From a bacterium (GTDB lineage Bacteria; Joyebacterota; Joyebacteria; Joyebacterales; Joyebacteraceae): a DNA stretch of 64,000 bases. The translations under genes and the position numbers were made by a program. The notes beneath the pieces were generated by a model. That model was not told where the DNA came from. It did no database searches and was given only the letters and a program-made list of their open reading frames with translations. Shown one piece after another: positions 18,170 through 26,775 of the stretch. The first letter of the stretch is position 1, and each line of letters starts with the position of its first letter. The stretch covers positions 33,498 through 97,497 of the forward strand of contig JALGZD010000191.1 of the NCBI GenBank assembly GCA_025782395.1, given 5' to 3'.

Positions 18170-18985
18170 CTACGAGAGCGCCCGCACGGCCTCCTCGTAC
18201 AGATCTTCCGTGACCTTCTTGTCGTGCCACTCCGGGTTGTTCTCCATGAAAGGAACGCCCTTTCCCTTCACGGTGCGTGCGAGAATCAGCGACGGTTTGC
18301 CCTTTACCGACGCGGCCTCACTGAATGCTCCTAGCAATTGCTCCACATCGTGCCCGTCGGTCTCGATGACGTGCCAGTTGAAGGTCCGCCACTTGTCTCC
18401 CAGCGGCGCGAGCGCCGCGATCTTCTCGGTGTCCCCGTCGCCCATCATCCGGTTCCTGTCTATGATGGCACAGACGTTGTCGAGACCGTGGTGCGCCGAC
18501 GTCATTGCGGCCTCCCAGACTTGTCCCTCCTGCGTCTCCCCATCACCGATCAGGCAGTAGACGCGGAAGCTCTTCCCGTCCCGCTTGGCGGCGATTGCAA
18601 GGCCGTTGGCTATCGAGAGCCCTTGACCCGGCGACCCTACCGACGCATCTATGCCCAGCGTCTTATGCATGTCCGGGAACCCCTGGAGCTTCGACTTCAG
18701 CTTCCGGAAGGTCAGGAGTTCTCTCACATCGAAGTAGCCGCGACGCGCGAGAGCGGCGTAGAGCGCCGGGGCGGCGTGCGCCTTGGAAAGGACGAAGCGG
18801 TCGCGCTCTTCCCACACCGGTCTGTCCGGTCTGATATTCATTACTTCCCAGTACAGAACGGCGATGATGTCGGCGGCTGAAAGCGATCCTCCAGGGTGAC
18901 CGGAGCCGGCCTCCAGCAACATCGTGAGAATGTCACGCCGAATGACTTTGGCTACGCCCCTCAGTTCTGTCGGAGTAGGACTCAT
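18170..18985 (-). CDS. Transketolase, N-terminal half (thiamine diphosphate-binding domain)
   Basis: This 271-residue protein is the thiamine-diphosphate-binding half of transketolase. GSGHPGGSLSAADI near residue 27, SKAHAAPALYA near 70, GSPGQGLSIANG near 115 and the cofactor motif GDGETQEGQVWEA near 147 are all present. The motif ends in IIDRN. AGGAG precedes the ATG at 18985. Its partner lies about 95 nt downstream. Two-gene transketolases of this sort move two-carbon units between sugar phosphates; some split forms act on other aldehydes, so the physiological substrate is open. Confidence 0.92.
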   Translation of the reverse strand: MSPTPTELRGVAKVIRRDILTMLLEAGSGHPGGSLSAADIIAVLYWEVMNIRPDRPVWEERDRFVLSKAHAAPALYAALARRGYFDVRELLTFRKLKSKLQGFPDMHKTLGIDASVGSPGQGLSIANGLAIAAKRDGKSFRVYCLIGDGETQEGQVWEAAMTSAHHGLDNVCAIIDRNRMMGDGDTEKIAALAPLGDKWRTFNWHVIETDGHDVEQLLGAFSEAASVKGKPSLILARTVKGKGVPFMENNPEWHDKKVTEDLYEEAVRALS

Positions 18986-18994
18986 CGTGCTCTC

Positions 18995-19417
18995 CTATTT
19001 GAGACGCAGGGATTTGAGACCTGTTCCAGGGTCAAGCTCGCGCCTCAAGGGTGCGTCCGATTTCAGGATGACGATCTCGTTCGTTACGTTCGCCTTTGCC
19101 TTCGAGAGGTGTCCGGCAATCGCTTCTTTGTTCGGCCGCGCCAGGACAGCGTGAAGATGGAACATGTGCTCTCCGTCCTGGAAGACGATGTTCCCCGAAA
19201 GCGATACGAGTTCGAGTGGTTGAGGGAAAAGCACCCGCGAGTACTCGCCCTGCTTCTGGAAGAAGTTGAGCTCCGCCTGCTTCAGCATCCCGATTCCCGA
19301 CAGCACCACCCCCACCTTGACATCACAGGCGACACACACTTCCTTCAGACAATCGAATAGCTCCTCATCCTGATGAAGCCTGATGAAGATCAGATCCTTG
19401 CTTTCGAGATACTCCAT
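18995..19417 (-). CDS. PPC-domain (DUF296) protein
   Basis: This 140-residue protein is a stand-alone PPC (plant and prokaryote conserved, DUF296) domain. The frame contains VVLSGIGMLKQAELNF and SLSGNIV, then FHLHAVLARPN, which holds the conserved metal-site histidines of the family. Bacterial members form trimers and their function is not settled. Plant relatives are fused to AT-hook DNA-binding domains, but there is no DNA-binding motif here. The gene sits within the purine operon between transketolase and the dehydrogenase Fe-S subunit. A role as a ligand sensor or small metalloenzyme is possible. Confidence 0.8.
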   Translation of the reverse strand: MEYLESKDLIFIRLHQDEELFDCLKEVCVACDVKVGVVLSGIGMLKQAELNFFQKQGEYSRVLFPQPLELVSLSGNIVFQDGEHMFHLHAVLARPNKEAIAGHLSKAKANVTNEIVILKSDAPLRRELDPGTGLKSLRLK

Positions 19418-19482
19418 CCGTCAGTCCTCTCTGTTCCTGCATGCTGTTGCGTCGGCTGCGTGTTCGTCTGTCGCAGCTTCGC

Positions 19483-19947
19483 CTACTCACTCGTGCGCGA
19501 AGCGGCCTCGACTGCATCCACGATCTTCACGTAGCCGGTGCATCTGCAGAGGTTTCCCGACAATGCCTCCGCGATCTCCTCGCGCGAGGGATGCGGCTTC
19601 TTCGAAAGAAGCGCTGCGGCCGACATTATCATGCCCGGCGTGCAGAACCCGCACTGCACGGCCCCTGTGTCGATGAACGCCTGCTGAATGCGGTCGAGCT
19701 TTCCGCTCTCTCCGCTCAATCCCTCTATCGTTACGACTTCTCGCCCATCGCACTGCGCGGCAAAGACAAGACACGAACTCACCGGGTCGCCATCGAGGAT
19801 AACGGTGCAGGCGCCGCACTCCCCATTCCCGCATCCACACTTGGTTCCTCTGAGACCGAGGTGCTCGCGCAGAAGCTCAAGGAGCGTTGTCGCAGGCGGG
19901 ACTTCGGCCGTCCGCGTTCTGCCGTTCACTGTGAGAACAACGCGCAT
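19483..19947 (-). CDS. Xanthine dehydrogenase [2Fe-2S] subunit
   Basis: This protein of about 154 residues has the small-subunit layout of molybdenum hydroxylases. A plant-type ferredoxin domain has ligands Cys39, 44, 47 and 59 (GCGNGECGAC, then VSSC), and an alpha-helical domain carries the second cluster (QCGFCTPGM and LCRCTGY). ATG 19947 follows GGGGAGGG. A longer frame overlaps the upstream gene and is not credible. It would carry electrons from the molybdenum site to the FAD subunit at 12365-13225. The two subunit genes are about 6 kb apart, and the catalytic molybdenum subunit that normally adjoins them is missing from this window. Confidence 0.94.
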   Translation of the reverse strand: MRVVLTVNGRTRTAEVPPATTLLELLREHLGLRGTKCGCGNGECGACTVILDGDPVSSCLVFAAQCDGREVVTIEGLSGESGKLDRIQQAFIDTGAVQCGFCTPGMIMSAAALLSKKPHPSREEIAEALSGNLCRCTGYVKIVDAVEAASRTSE

Positions 19948-20038
19948 ACGTTCGCCCTCCCCGCGACCGCCGGCGCTGCGGTTCCCCGAAGCGCCGCTAC
20001 CCTGCCGGAGCCTGCTCCGAAGCCGCCCCGAAACCCCG

Positions 20039-21268
20039 TTACCCTGCCAGAGCTCGCTCAACATCGCCCAGCGACTGTCCAATAGCCACCGGTTCACCTG
20101 CCGACTTCATTGCCGCATCGGTGTCCTTGAGACCGCTTCCGGTCATCAGGACCGCGATCCGCTCATCCGGCGCGACCATTCCTTCCCGAACGGCTTTGGT
20201 GAGACCCGCGAAGGCCGTCACACCCGCCGGCTCACCAAAGATGCCGGTCGCCTGCGCCAACTCCCGAATGGCGGCGACGATTTCGTCATCGGTCACGGTC
20301 ATAATCGTTCCACCGCTCGCCGTGATTCCCTGTACGGCCTTCCGCCAGTTCCTGGGGTGGCCCACGGCGATGCTGTCCGCGATTGTGCACGGGGTACACG
20401 GGACGAGTTCCCCGCCGCTCTCGAATACCTGCTTCACCGGACTCGCGCCTTCGGCCTGAACGCCGATGAGCTCGGGCATTCTGTCGATGAACCCGAGCTT
20501 CAGGAACTCAGCAAATCCCTTGTACGTGCCGCTCATGATGCAACCGTCCCCGACGGGAACAAAGACCCTGTCCGGCGCGCGAAAACAGAGCTGTTCGCAT
20601 ATCTCGAACGCCACCGTCTTCTTGCCCTCGACGAGGTACGGATTCACGGCGCAACAGCGGTTGTACCAGTCGTAGCGCTCAATAGCTTTGTTTGCGAGAT
20701 CGAAGGCGTCGTCGTAGCTTCCGTCGACGGTGAAGACGGTCGCGCCGTAGACCAGAAGCTGCGCTACCTTCGGGCGCGGGGCCGTTCCTGGAACAAAGAT
20801 GCAGCACGGCACCCGACTTGCCGCAGCGAAGCCCGCAAGCGAGCAACCTGCGTTGCCGGTCGAGGCGGCGGCTACGACTTTCACGCCCTCCTGAGCTGCT
20901 CTCGCCATGGCGACCGAGGTCGCGCGGTCCTTGAGAGACGCCGTCGGATTGAGGCTGTCATCCTTGATGTAGAGCTCGGACAGTCCGAGCACGCCCTCCA
21001 CGTGATAGAGGGGTGTCCAACCGACGCGAAGCGGCGGCGTGTGCTCAAGGGACTCGACCGGCATCAGCGGCAGATAGCGCCAGTGGGAGGGCTCGGTCGA
21101 ACGCGAGAGGTCCTCTCTGGTGAAACGCGACGCGATCTCCTCGTAGTCGTAGAGGACATCGAGGATGCCTTCCACGCCACACTCCGGACACGTGAACCGA
21201 ACCTCGTCGGGCGCGTACTCGCGTCCACACTTCGCGCACTCGAGCGCTGTGACCCTTGCTCCCCTCAC
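20039..21268 (-). CDS. Threonine-synthase-like PLP enzyme
   Basis: This 409-residue fold-type II PLP enzyme has an N-terminal zinc-ribbon-like segment (CAKCG and CPECG, residues 11-32) typical of one threonine synthase branch. The PLP lysine lies in NPTASLKDRATS near residue 110, the phosphate loop is ASTGNAG, and VPVGDGCIMSGTYKG is the later cofactor loop. Threonine synthase converts phosphohomoserine to threonine. The gene lies between an SsnA-type aminohydrolase and a dehydrogenase subunit, with no other threonine genes nearby. In E. coli the comparable cluster carries diaminopropionate ammonia-lyase (YgeX), another fold-type II enzyme, so a lyase role is a reasonable alternative. Confidence 0.75.
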   Translation of the reverse strand: MRGARVTALECAKCGREYAPDEVRFTCPECGVEGILDVLYDYEEIASRFTREDLSRSTEPSHWRYLPLMPVESLEHTPPLRVGWTPLYHVEGVLGLSELYIKDDSLNPTASLKDRATSVAMARAAQEGVKVVAAASTGNAGCSLAGFAAASRVPCCIFVPGTAPRPKVAQLLVYGATVFTVDGSYDDAFDLANKAIERYDWYNRCCAVNPYLVEGKKTVAFEICEQLCFRAPDRVFVPVGDGCIMSGTYKGFAEFLKLGFIDRMPELIGVQAEGASPVKQVFESGGELVPCTPCTIADSIAVGHPRNWRKAVQGITASGGTIMTVTDDEIVAAIRELAQATGIFGEPAGVTAFAGLTKAVREGMVAPDERIAVLMTGSGLKDTDAAMKSAGEPVAIGQSLGDVERALAG

Positions 21269-21283
21269 ACGTTCTCCCGTCTG

Positions 21284-22672
21284 CTACATCCGGCCCCAGA
21301 GATCGCGCGCGAGCTCTCTCGCCCGCGCTGCCGTACCTGCTGCGTCAACCGTTGTGAACTCCCGATCCCGCATGATCTCCCGGCCACCGATGATCACCGT
21401 CTCGACCATCCATCCGGTCAATCCAAAGATCACGTGTCCTGTGAAGTTCGCCGCCTCCAGTGGCGTAGGTGGATCGTAGTCGAGGACGATGATGTCCGCG
21501 AGTGAGCCGGCTGAGAGCTCGCCGACAGTACCGTTCACAAGACGAGACCCAATCACCGCGTTGTTCCTGAGACAGAGCCGCTCGGCCACATCGTGCCCCA
21601 CTCGAGGGTCGCCTGCGTGGTGCCGGTGGATCAGGTTCGCAACCTTCATCTCGTCGAACATGCTCCCTGTGAATCCGTCCGTCCCCAGCCCGACGAGGAC
21701 TCCCGCCTCGAGCATCCCCGGCACGTCGGTGCATCCGACGGCGTTGTTCATGTTCGACTGCGGGTTGTGAACGACCATTGTTCCCGTGTCTATCAGGATG
21801 TCCCGCTCGTGCTCACTGATATGGATGCAATGTGCGGCGATCGTCTTCTGCCCCAGGATGCCGTGCCCTTGTAGTCGCTCGACAACACGCTTCCCGCATC
21901 GCCTCAGGCTGTCATCGACATCCGCCCTATCTTCCGCCACGTGGATATGACAGCCGACTCCAGCGTCCCGGGCGATATCCCCGGCCCGGTCCAACGTTTC
22001 GTCATCGACGGTGAAGCTCGCGTGGAGTCCCACGCTTGCCGTCAGGAGCCCCCCGCCGTCGCCACCGCCATCGTCCTCAGCAGCACCCCTCGTGGAGTCC
22101 GACGCTGACACCGCGAGCTCCTGAATGAAAGCCGCGTTCTCGGCGAGCCCCTCTTCCCGCTTCGTCTCTCCGTTCCTGTCGGAGATCTCGAAGCAGAGAT
22201 TCGCGCGAATCCCGATCTCCTCAAGGGCATCCGCCACGTTGGCGAGGCTGTCGGTAACGCTTACCTGGCTGGCATGATGATCGATGATGGTCGTCGTGCC
22301 GCTCCGCACGAGATCGAGGGCGCCTATGGCTGCCGAGTACCAGGTGTGCTCGTGCGTCAGGGCGCGGTCGAGCCTCCACCAAAGGTGTTCAAGTATCTCG
22401 GTGAAGTTGCCAGACGGTGCAATCTCGGCCATGAGGCCACGCGCCAATGCGCTGTAGAGGTGCGTGTGAGCGTTGATGAACCCCGGCATGATCAGCTTGC
22501 CACTCGTGTCGATCACTTCAGCGCCGCGGTGCCCGGGGGCAATCTCCGAGGCAGGACCGACGGCCACGATCCGATCGCCCTCAAAGGTGACCGCTCCGCC
22601 TTTAATGACCTGCGGTTCAGATCCGCCCGTGAAGACGGTTCCTCCCTTGAGGATCTTCGTGACGTCAGGCAA
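21284..22672 (-). CDS. ssnA: SsnA-type aminohydrolase of purine catabolism
   Basis: This protein of about 462 residues belongs to the amidohydrolase superfamily. The metal site begins GFINAHTHLYSALARG (His at 69 and 71). Later motifs are HHASQVSV, HIHVAED, HCIHISE and GLGTDGF, which supplies the catalytic Asp. The tail GLTGWMVETVIIGG is characteristic of SsnA. A short Gly/Asp-rich insert (DDGGGDGGG) in mid-protein is unusual. The frame extends to 22738, but TTG 22672 has GGAG well placed and fits the family N-terminus. SsnA proteins occur in anaerobic purine-breakdown clusters and act on ring intermediates. It is the first gene behind the promoter at 22787-22815. Confidence 0.88.
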   Translation of the reverse strand: MPDVTKILKGGTVFTGGSEPQVIKGGAVTFEGDRIVAVGPASEIAPGHRGAEVIDTSGKLIMPGFINAHTHLYSALARGLMAEIAPSGNFTEILEHLWWRLDRALTHEHTWYSAAIGALDLVRSGTTTIIDHHASQVSVTDSLANVADALEEIGIRANLCFEISDRNGETKREEGLAENAAFIQELAVSASDSTRGAAEDDGGGDGGGLLTASVGLHASFTVDDETLDRAGDIARDAGVGCHIHVAEDRADVDDSLRRCGKRVVERLQGHGILGQKTIAAHCIHISEHERDILIDTGTMVVHNPQSNMNNAVGCTDVPGMLEAGVLVGLGTDGFTGSMFDEMKVANLIHRHHAGDPRVGHDVAERLCLRNNAVIGSRLVNGTVGELSAGSLADIIVLDYDPPTPLEAANFTGHVIFGLTGWMVETVIIGGREIMRDREFTTVDAAGTAARARELARDLWGRM

Positions 22673-22786
22673 TCCCGCGCTCCTGGACAAGCCAAGACGA
22701 CGGCTCGACGCGCTCCGCGCCGACACCCCGCACCACACCCCAATCCTCGGAATGTTCCCTAGCGAAGGGCACTTTCCGAGCTTCCG

Positions 22787-22815
22787 AGTTTAGATGCAGC
22801 TCTCGCCAATGTCAA
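22787..22815 (-). promoter_or_regulatory. Sigma70-type promoter of the purine operon
   Basis: On the minus strand TTGACA (22810-22815) and TAAACT (22787-22792) are separated by exactly 17 nt. The expected start is near 22780, giving a leader of about 110 nt before the ssnA start. The downstream genes run without a comparable promoter or a long gap to the left edge. Seen directly; activity is inferred. Confidence 0.75.
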
Positions 22816-22867
22816 CGGGATTCGGGTCGCAAGGCATCCCTTAGGGGTCGCATGAACCGGTTCTGCC

Positions 22868-22876
22868 TGATATAAT
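22868..22876 (+). promoter_or_regulatory. Extended -10 promoter of the plus-strand propeller gene
   Basis: TGATATAAT forms an extended -10 element on the plus strand, with no convincing -35 box upstream. Transcription would start near 22883 and lead into the gene at 22970. It diverges from the purine-operon promoter about 55 bp away. Confidence 0.5.
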
Positions 22877-22969
22877 AAGCATGTTGCAGTTTCGACCCCG
22901 TGGGGCCGCTGCCTCCCCTCCTTTCCCGACGCCCCACCGAACCCACCCACAGAGACCGGAGGTGCTGAA

Positions 22970-24289
22970 ATGAGATCGTTGTGTCTTCTCGCTTTGGCTG
23001 TTGTGGCTCTCTCCGTCCCGATCGTCGCATTCTCCGGAGCCAACGACGGCTATGTGGCCTGCACGACGTCCAAGACGTGCGTACCGTTCGACGTCAACAC
23101 CTACTTGCAGGACACGCCAATCGATCTCCTTCCCGACGGTGATTACCCCTATGACTGCACCATGAAGCCGGACGGGTCGGAGGTCTGGATCGCCGGCGCC
23201 ACCGGCGACGCCGTCGTGGTCATAGACACGGCCACGAACCTCATCACACACAGTCTCGCCGTCGGGGAATACCTCAACTCCATTGTCTTCTCGGATGACA
23301 GCTCGTTCGCCATGGCATCAAGTCGCAACGACGACGTCATCTACATCATCGACACCGAGACCTACACCGTCATCGACACGCTACCCTGTGTCTCGGGCAC
23401 CGGTGGAACCTACGACAGCCCCGGCCAGCTCGCTCTGGATCCGGTCAGCAAGCGCATATACGCGGTCGACTGGTATGGGGACTTTCTCTACGAGATCGCA
23501 GAGGACGGCTCGCACGTCGTGAACAACGTCGACATCGGCAGCAGTCTCTGGCAACTGGTCGTCGACCCGGATGGTCAGTACATCTACGTCACGGACAGGG
23601 GGACCAACCAGGTCCGTGTCATAGACCAGACCACACTTACGGAGGTCACAACGATCGACGTCGGCGACGACCCGTGGGGCATAGACGTAACGCTCGACGG
23701 TTCCAGAATCGTCGTCGCGTGCGAGGACGACTCCAACGTGTACGTCATCGACACGAGCGACTGGTCGACAACGCAGGTGTTCCTGGAGCAGTACGCCGAC
23801 CCCCGCGATGTCGACATCCTGGACTCGCAAGGGTACGCGTTCATCGCAGGCGGAACTCTTCTCTCCGCTGTGACGAAGGTCTACATCATCCAGCTCTCCG
23901 ACAATACGCTCAAGGACTCATTCGTGGTCTCGGGTGGTACGAACGCGAACTGCCTGGCCGTGCAGCCGCAGATCACCTCCGAGGCCACCGGCGTGCCGGA
24001 GACGCCCTTTGAGTCACGGGTCCGTCTCGATTGCTATCCTAACCCGTTCAATCCGAAGACAACGATCGTTTACAATCTGCCGTCGCCGTCGGACGTCAGA
24101 CTGTCGGTCTACGATGTGACTGGAAGACTGGTCACGGTCCTGGAAGATGGCGAGCATGGCGCCGGCGACCACGAGATCATCTGGCTTGGGACCGACGCTT
24201 CGGGGGACAATATCGCGACCGGCGTCTACTTCTTCAGACTGACGACGGCTGACGGGAGTACGACCACGAAGGCCGTTCTTCTGAAGTAG
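22970..24289 (+). CDS. Secreted YVTN-type beta-propeller protein with FlgD-like C-terminal domain
   Basis: This 439-residue exported protein is the only gene on the plus strand. A signal peptide covers residues 1-23. Residues 30-345 form repeated beta-propeller blades of the YVTN/surface-layer type (repeats such as VVVIDTATN, IYIIDTETY, VYVIDTSD at regular spacing). From about residue 355 an NPFNPKTTI turn, SVYDVTGRLV and GDHEIIWLGTDASG lead to a Lys-ending tail, the FlgD-like domain that serves as a T9SS type A sorting signal in Bacteroidota. GGAGGTG precedes the ATG. It separates the ssnA-led operon from the dihydropyrimidinase gene and appears unrelated to purine use. Confidence 0.9.
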   Translation: MRSLCLLALAVVALSVPIVAFSGANDGYVACTTSKTCVPFDVNTYLQDTPIDLLPDGDYPYDCTMKPDGSEVWIAGATGDAVVVIDTATNLITHSLAVGEYLNSIVFSDDSSFAMASSRNDDVIYIIDTETYTVIDTLPCVSGTGGTYDSPGQLALDPVSKRIYAVDWYGDFLYEIAEDGSHVVNNVDIGSSLWQLVVDPDGQYIYVTDRGTNQVRVIDQTTLTEVTTIDVGDDPWGIDVTLDGSRIVVACEDDSNVYVIDTSDWSTTQVFLEQYADPRDVDILDSQGYAFIAGGTLLSAVTKVYIIQLSDNTLKDSFVVSGGTNANCLAVQPQITSEATGVPETPFESRVRLDCYPNPFNPKTTIVYNLPSPSDVRLSVYDVTGRLVTVLEDGEHGAGDHEIIWLGTDASGDNIATGVYFFRLTTADGSTTTKAVLLK

Positions 24290-24355
24290 TGTCGTTGCAA
24301 CCACCAACGTGGATGCCATCAAGGCCGCCGTCGAGAATGCCGCATGCGGATGACC

Positions 24356-25750
24356 CTACTTCGCCCGATGCCCCGGCCGCTGACAGACCTTGCCGCGTTT
24401 GATGAACGATCCGAGCTCGTGGCTTCCCACGAGCTCGCGGTCTTTCACGACCCAGTTGCCGCGAACCATCGTACCGACCGGCCAGCCTGTCACCTTCAGG
24501 CCCTCGTAGGGTGAGTAGTCGGTGTATCCGTGGAGAATGTCCGGAGTGATCGTCACATCGAGAGCCGGGTCGAAGATAATGATGTCCGCGTCCGTTTCGG
24601 GCGACAGCGTTCCCTTCTCCGGACAGAGCCCGAAGATCTCGGCGGGATGCGTGCTCAAAAGGTCAACGAGTCCGTTCTCCGTGAGCCTCCCCTCCCGGAC
24701 GCCGAACTGCCACATGAGCGGCAGAAGCGTACCGATACCAGGGACGCCCATCGGTATCTTCCTGAAGTCTGCTGCTCCCTCATCCTTGGCTTCGCTCATG
24801 AACTCGGCGTGGTCCGTGGCCACTACCTGGATAAGTTCCTCTTCGAGGGCATTCCAGAGCTCCTCGCGGTGAACGTCGGAGCGTATGGGCGGGCAGGTTG
24901 CGAAACGCTGGCCGTCCGCGCCCGCGAGCTTCTCCTCGTCCAGAAGCAGAAAATGCGGACAGGTCTCCGCGAAAACGTCGATCCCGAGATCCTTGGCCTC
25001 GGCTATCGTCTTAACAGCCTCGCCCGAGGAGACGTGCACGATGTAGACCGGAGCACCGGCATCGTACGCCACCCGGACGACGGCGGCGACCGCCTCCCCC
25101 TCAGCGTAACCCGGCCTGCTTTCCGCGTGATCGGCTGCCGACAACCTCCCCTGATTCGTCAGCCGAGTGATGCGACTCTCGATCATCCATTCGTTCTCGC
25201 AGTGTACTTCGATCAATCCGCCGTGCCGACCGGCAAGAAGAAACGCCTGGTAGAGCTCGTTCTCTTCGCTGGCCAATCCCGCGTCCGAGTAGACGGTGTA
25301 CATCTTGAATGACGGGATGCCGGCCTCGATCATCCGGGGAATCTCATCGTCCTCCCGGTCATCCCACCGGATGAGCGATGCATGGAGGCCGTAGTCTACA
25401 TAGCACTGCCCGTCCGCCTGCGCCCGACGGGCGTTGACGGCTTCCATGAGCCCCTCACCCTTGCGTGGTGTGACGTACGTGAGAAACGACGTCACGCCGC
25501 CGAACGCGGCCTCACGCGTCGTTGCGAGAAAACCCGAGGACGCGTGTCCTCTGAGTTCCAGATCAACGTGAACGTGCGCGTCGATGACACCGGGGAGAAC
25601 AAGCTTGCCCGCAGCGTCGTAGACGTCTGCGCCCGCAGGCTCCGCCAGATCGATCCCGATCTCAGCGATTTTCCCATCCTCCACCAGCAGGTCGGCGGTG
25701 TAGGAATCGATCGCCGTGACGAGCTTTCCTCCCTTGATGATGACTGCCAT
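24356..25750 (-). CDS. Dihydropyrimidinase/hydantoinase-type cyclic amidohydrolase
   Basis: This 464-residue cyclic amidohydrolase opens five- or six-membered cyclic ureides. GVIDAHVHVD supplies His59 and His61, and PSFKMYTVYS places the carbamylated metal-bridging lysine at 149. EVHCENE, IVHVSSGEA and ATDHAEF give the remaining ligands. The length is typical. AAGAGGAAG precedes the ATG. In the E. coli purine cluster the equivalent enzyme is HyuA, which acts upstream of the YgeW carbamoyltransferase. This gene lies just beyond the plus-strand propeller gene, so it belongs functionally, though not in the same transcript, with the purine operon. Allantoinase or dihydropyrimidinase activity cannot be distinguished by reading. 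Confidence 0.9.
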   Translation of the reverse strand: MAVIIKGGKLVTAIDSYTADLLVEDGKIAEIGIDLAEPAGADVYDAAGKLVLPGVIDAHVHVDLELRGHASSGFLATTREAAFGGVTSFLTYVTPRKGEGLMEAVNARRAQADGQCYVDYGLHASLIRWDDREDDEIPRMIEAGIPSFKMYTVYSDAGLASEENELYQAFLLAGRHGGLIEVHCENEWMIESRITRLTNQGRLSAADHAESRPGYAEGEAVAAVVRVAYDAGAPVYIVHVSSGEAVKTIAEAKDLGIDVFAETCPHFLLLDEEKLAGADGQRFATCPPIRSDVHREELWNALEEELIQVVATDHAEFMSEAKDEGAADFRKIPMGVPGIGTLLPLMWQFGVREGRLTENGLVDLLSTHPAEIFGLCPEKGTLSPETDADIIIFDPALDVTITPDILHGYTDYSPYEGLKVTGWPVGTMVRGNWVVKDRELVGSHELGSFIKRGKVCQRPGHRAK

Positions 25751-25833
25751 CGTCTTCCTCTTTCGCTGTTCATGTGTGTGAGTGGGACCGGGGTTCAGCG
25801 AGCCCCGCGGCGACGCGGGCGCCGACGGCTCAC

Positions 25834-26715
25834 TTACGGTTCGACGAACTCAGCGATGACACGAGCCAGCTCAGTTTCCTTCCCCCAGTAGCTATGATTC
25901 GCGCCCTCAATGACAACAGCCTCCACTCGGGGCGCTTGAGTCGCCTTGTCACGCAGCAGGCTGACGGCCTTCTCGACCGGCACCGTCACAGCCTCCTCGA
26001 TCGTGCCGTAGGTCGCAAGCACCGGGACCGGAAGTGATGCCAGCCTTCGGTAGTCGCCTTCAGCGCCCCGCGCAAACGGGAATACATCGCCGCTTGAACG
26101 GTGACCATAGACGCTCAGGAACGCCCGCGCCGCCACCGGAACAGCGCGGCCGACCTCCATCAGTGTGTCATCCGCGCCTGCATCGACGTGCGCACGCGCT
26201 TCTGCCACAAGCGCTTCCAGACCGCCGCCCGTCCGCTCATCCTCGAGCGCGAACATATCCGGAGGTGAGATGAGCACCGTTCCCACAGCGCGCTTATCGG
26301 GACGCTCACTCAGGTAGTAGACGACCTTGCAGGCTCCCAGACTGTGTCCCTGGAAGTAGATCTCGCTGTGTCCGCGCGAAGCGAGGAAGTCAGCGCAGCC
26401 TACGATGTCGTGGATGCAGTCTCCGTAGATGTCCCACACCATACCGCCCGGAGAGTAGGATGTTTCAACACCGACTCCCCGCAGATTGTCAGAACGGTGA
26501 TCGTGTCCACGGTTATTGAAGGTCAGGAACGCAAGCCCTTCCCTCACAACCGCATTGTAGATCGAATCTACGAAGTGATTCTCGTAGAAGTTACCCGCCA
26601 GACCGTGCGTGTGGAGAACCGCACGTCTCGCGCCACCCTCGGGTGATGCGTAGAAGCCGACGAGTTCAAGACCGTCACGGGCCCGCACGCGGACGAGTTC
26701 ACCTTTGATGCTCAT
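25834..26715 (-). CDS. Alpha/beta hydrolase (DUF1749-like)
   Basis: This protein of about 293 residues has the alpha/beta-hydrolase fold. HTHGLAGNFYEN is the oxyanion-hole strand, FQGHSLGACK the nucleophile elbow (Ser), and ATYGTIEEAV with GANHSYWG supply the probable acid and His. The chain lacks a signal peptide, so it is probably cytoplasmic. I chose ATG 26715 (MSIKGELVRV); an in-frame TTG lies 36 nt upstream and no strong ribosome site favours either. It is followed 83 nt later by dihydropyrimidinase, with which it may be cotranscribed. It could be an esterase or an amidase; no substrate is indicated. Confidence 0.8.
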   Translation of the reverse strand: MSIKGELVRVRARDGLELVGFYASPEGGARRAVLHTHGLAGNFYENHFVDSIYNAVVREGLAFLTFNNRGHDHRSDNLRGVGVETSYSPGGMVWDIYGDCIHDIVGCADFLASRGHSEIYFQGHSLGACKVVYYLSERPDKRAVGTVLISPPDMFALEDERTGGGLEALVAEARAHVDAGADDTLMEVGRAVPVAARAFLSVYGHRSSGDVFPFARGAEGDYRRLASLPVPVLATYGTIEEAVTVPVEKAVSLLRDKATQAPRVEAVVIEGANHSYWGKETELARVIAEFVEP

Positions 26716-26775
26716 GGGATTGATTCTAGCGGATGCAGGCGTGAGGCTCAAGCGTATGCGGGAGAATCGCGGAAC

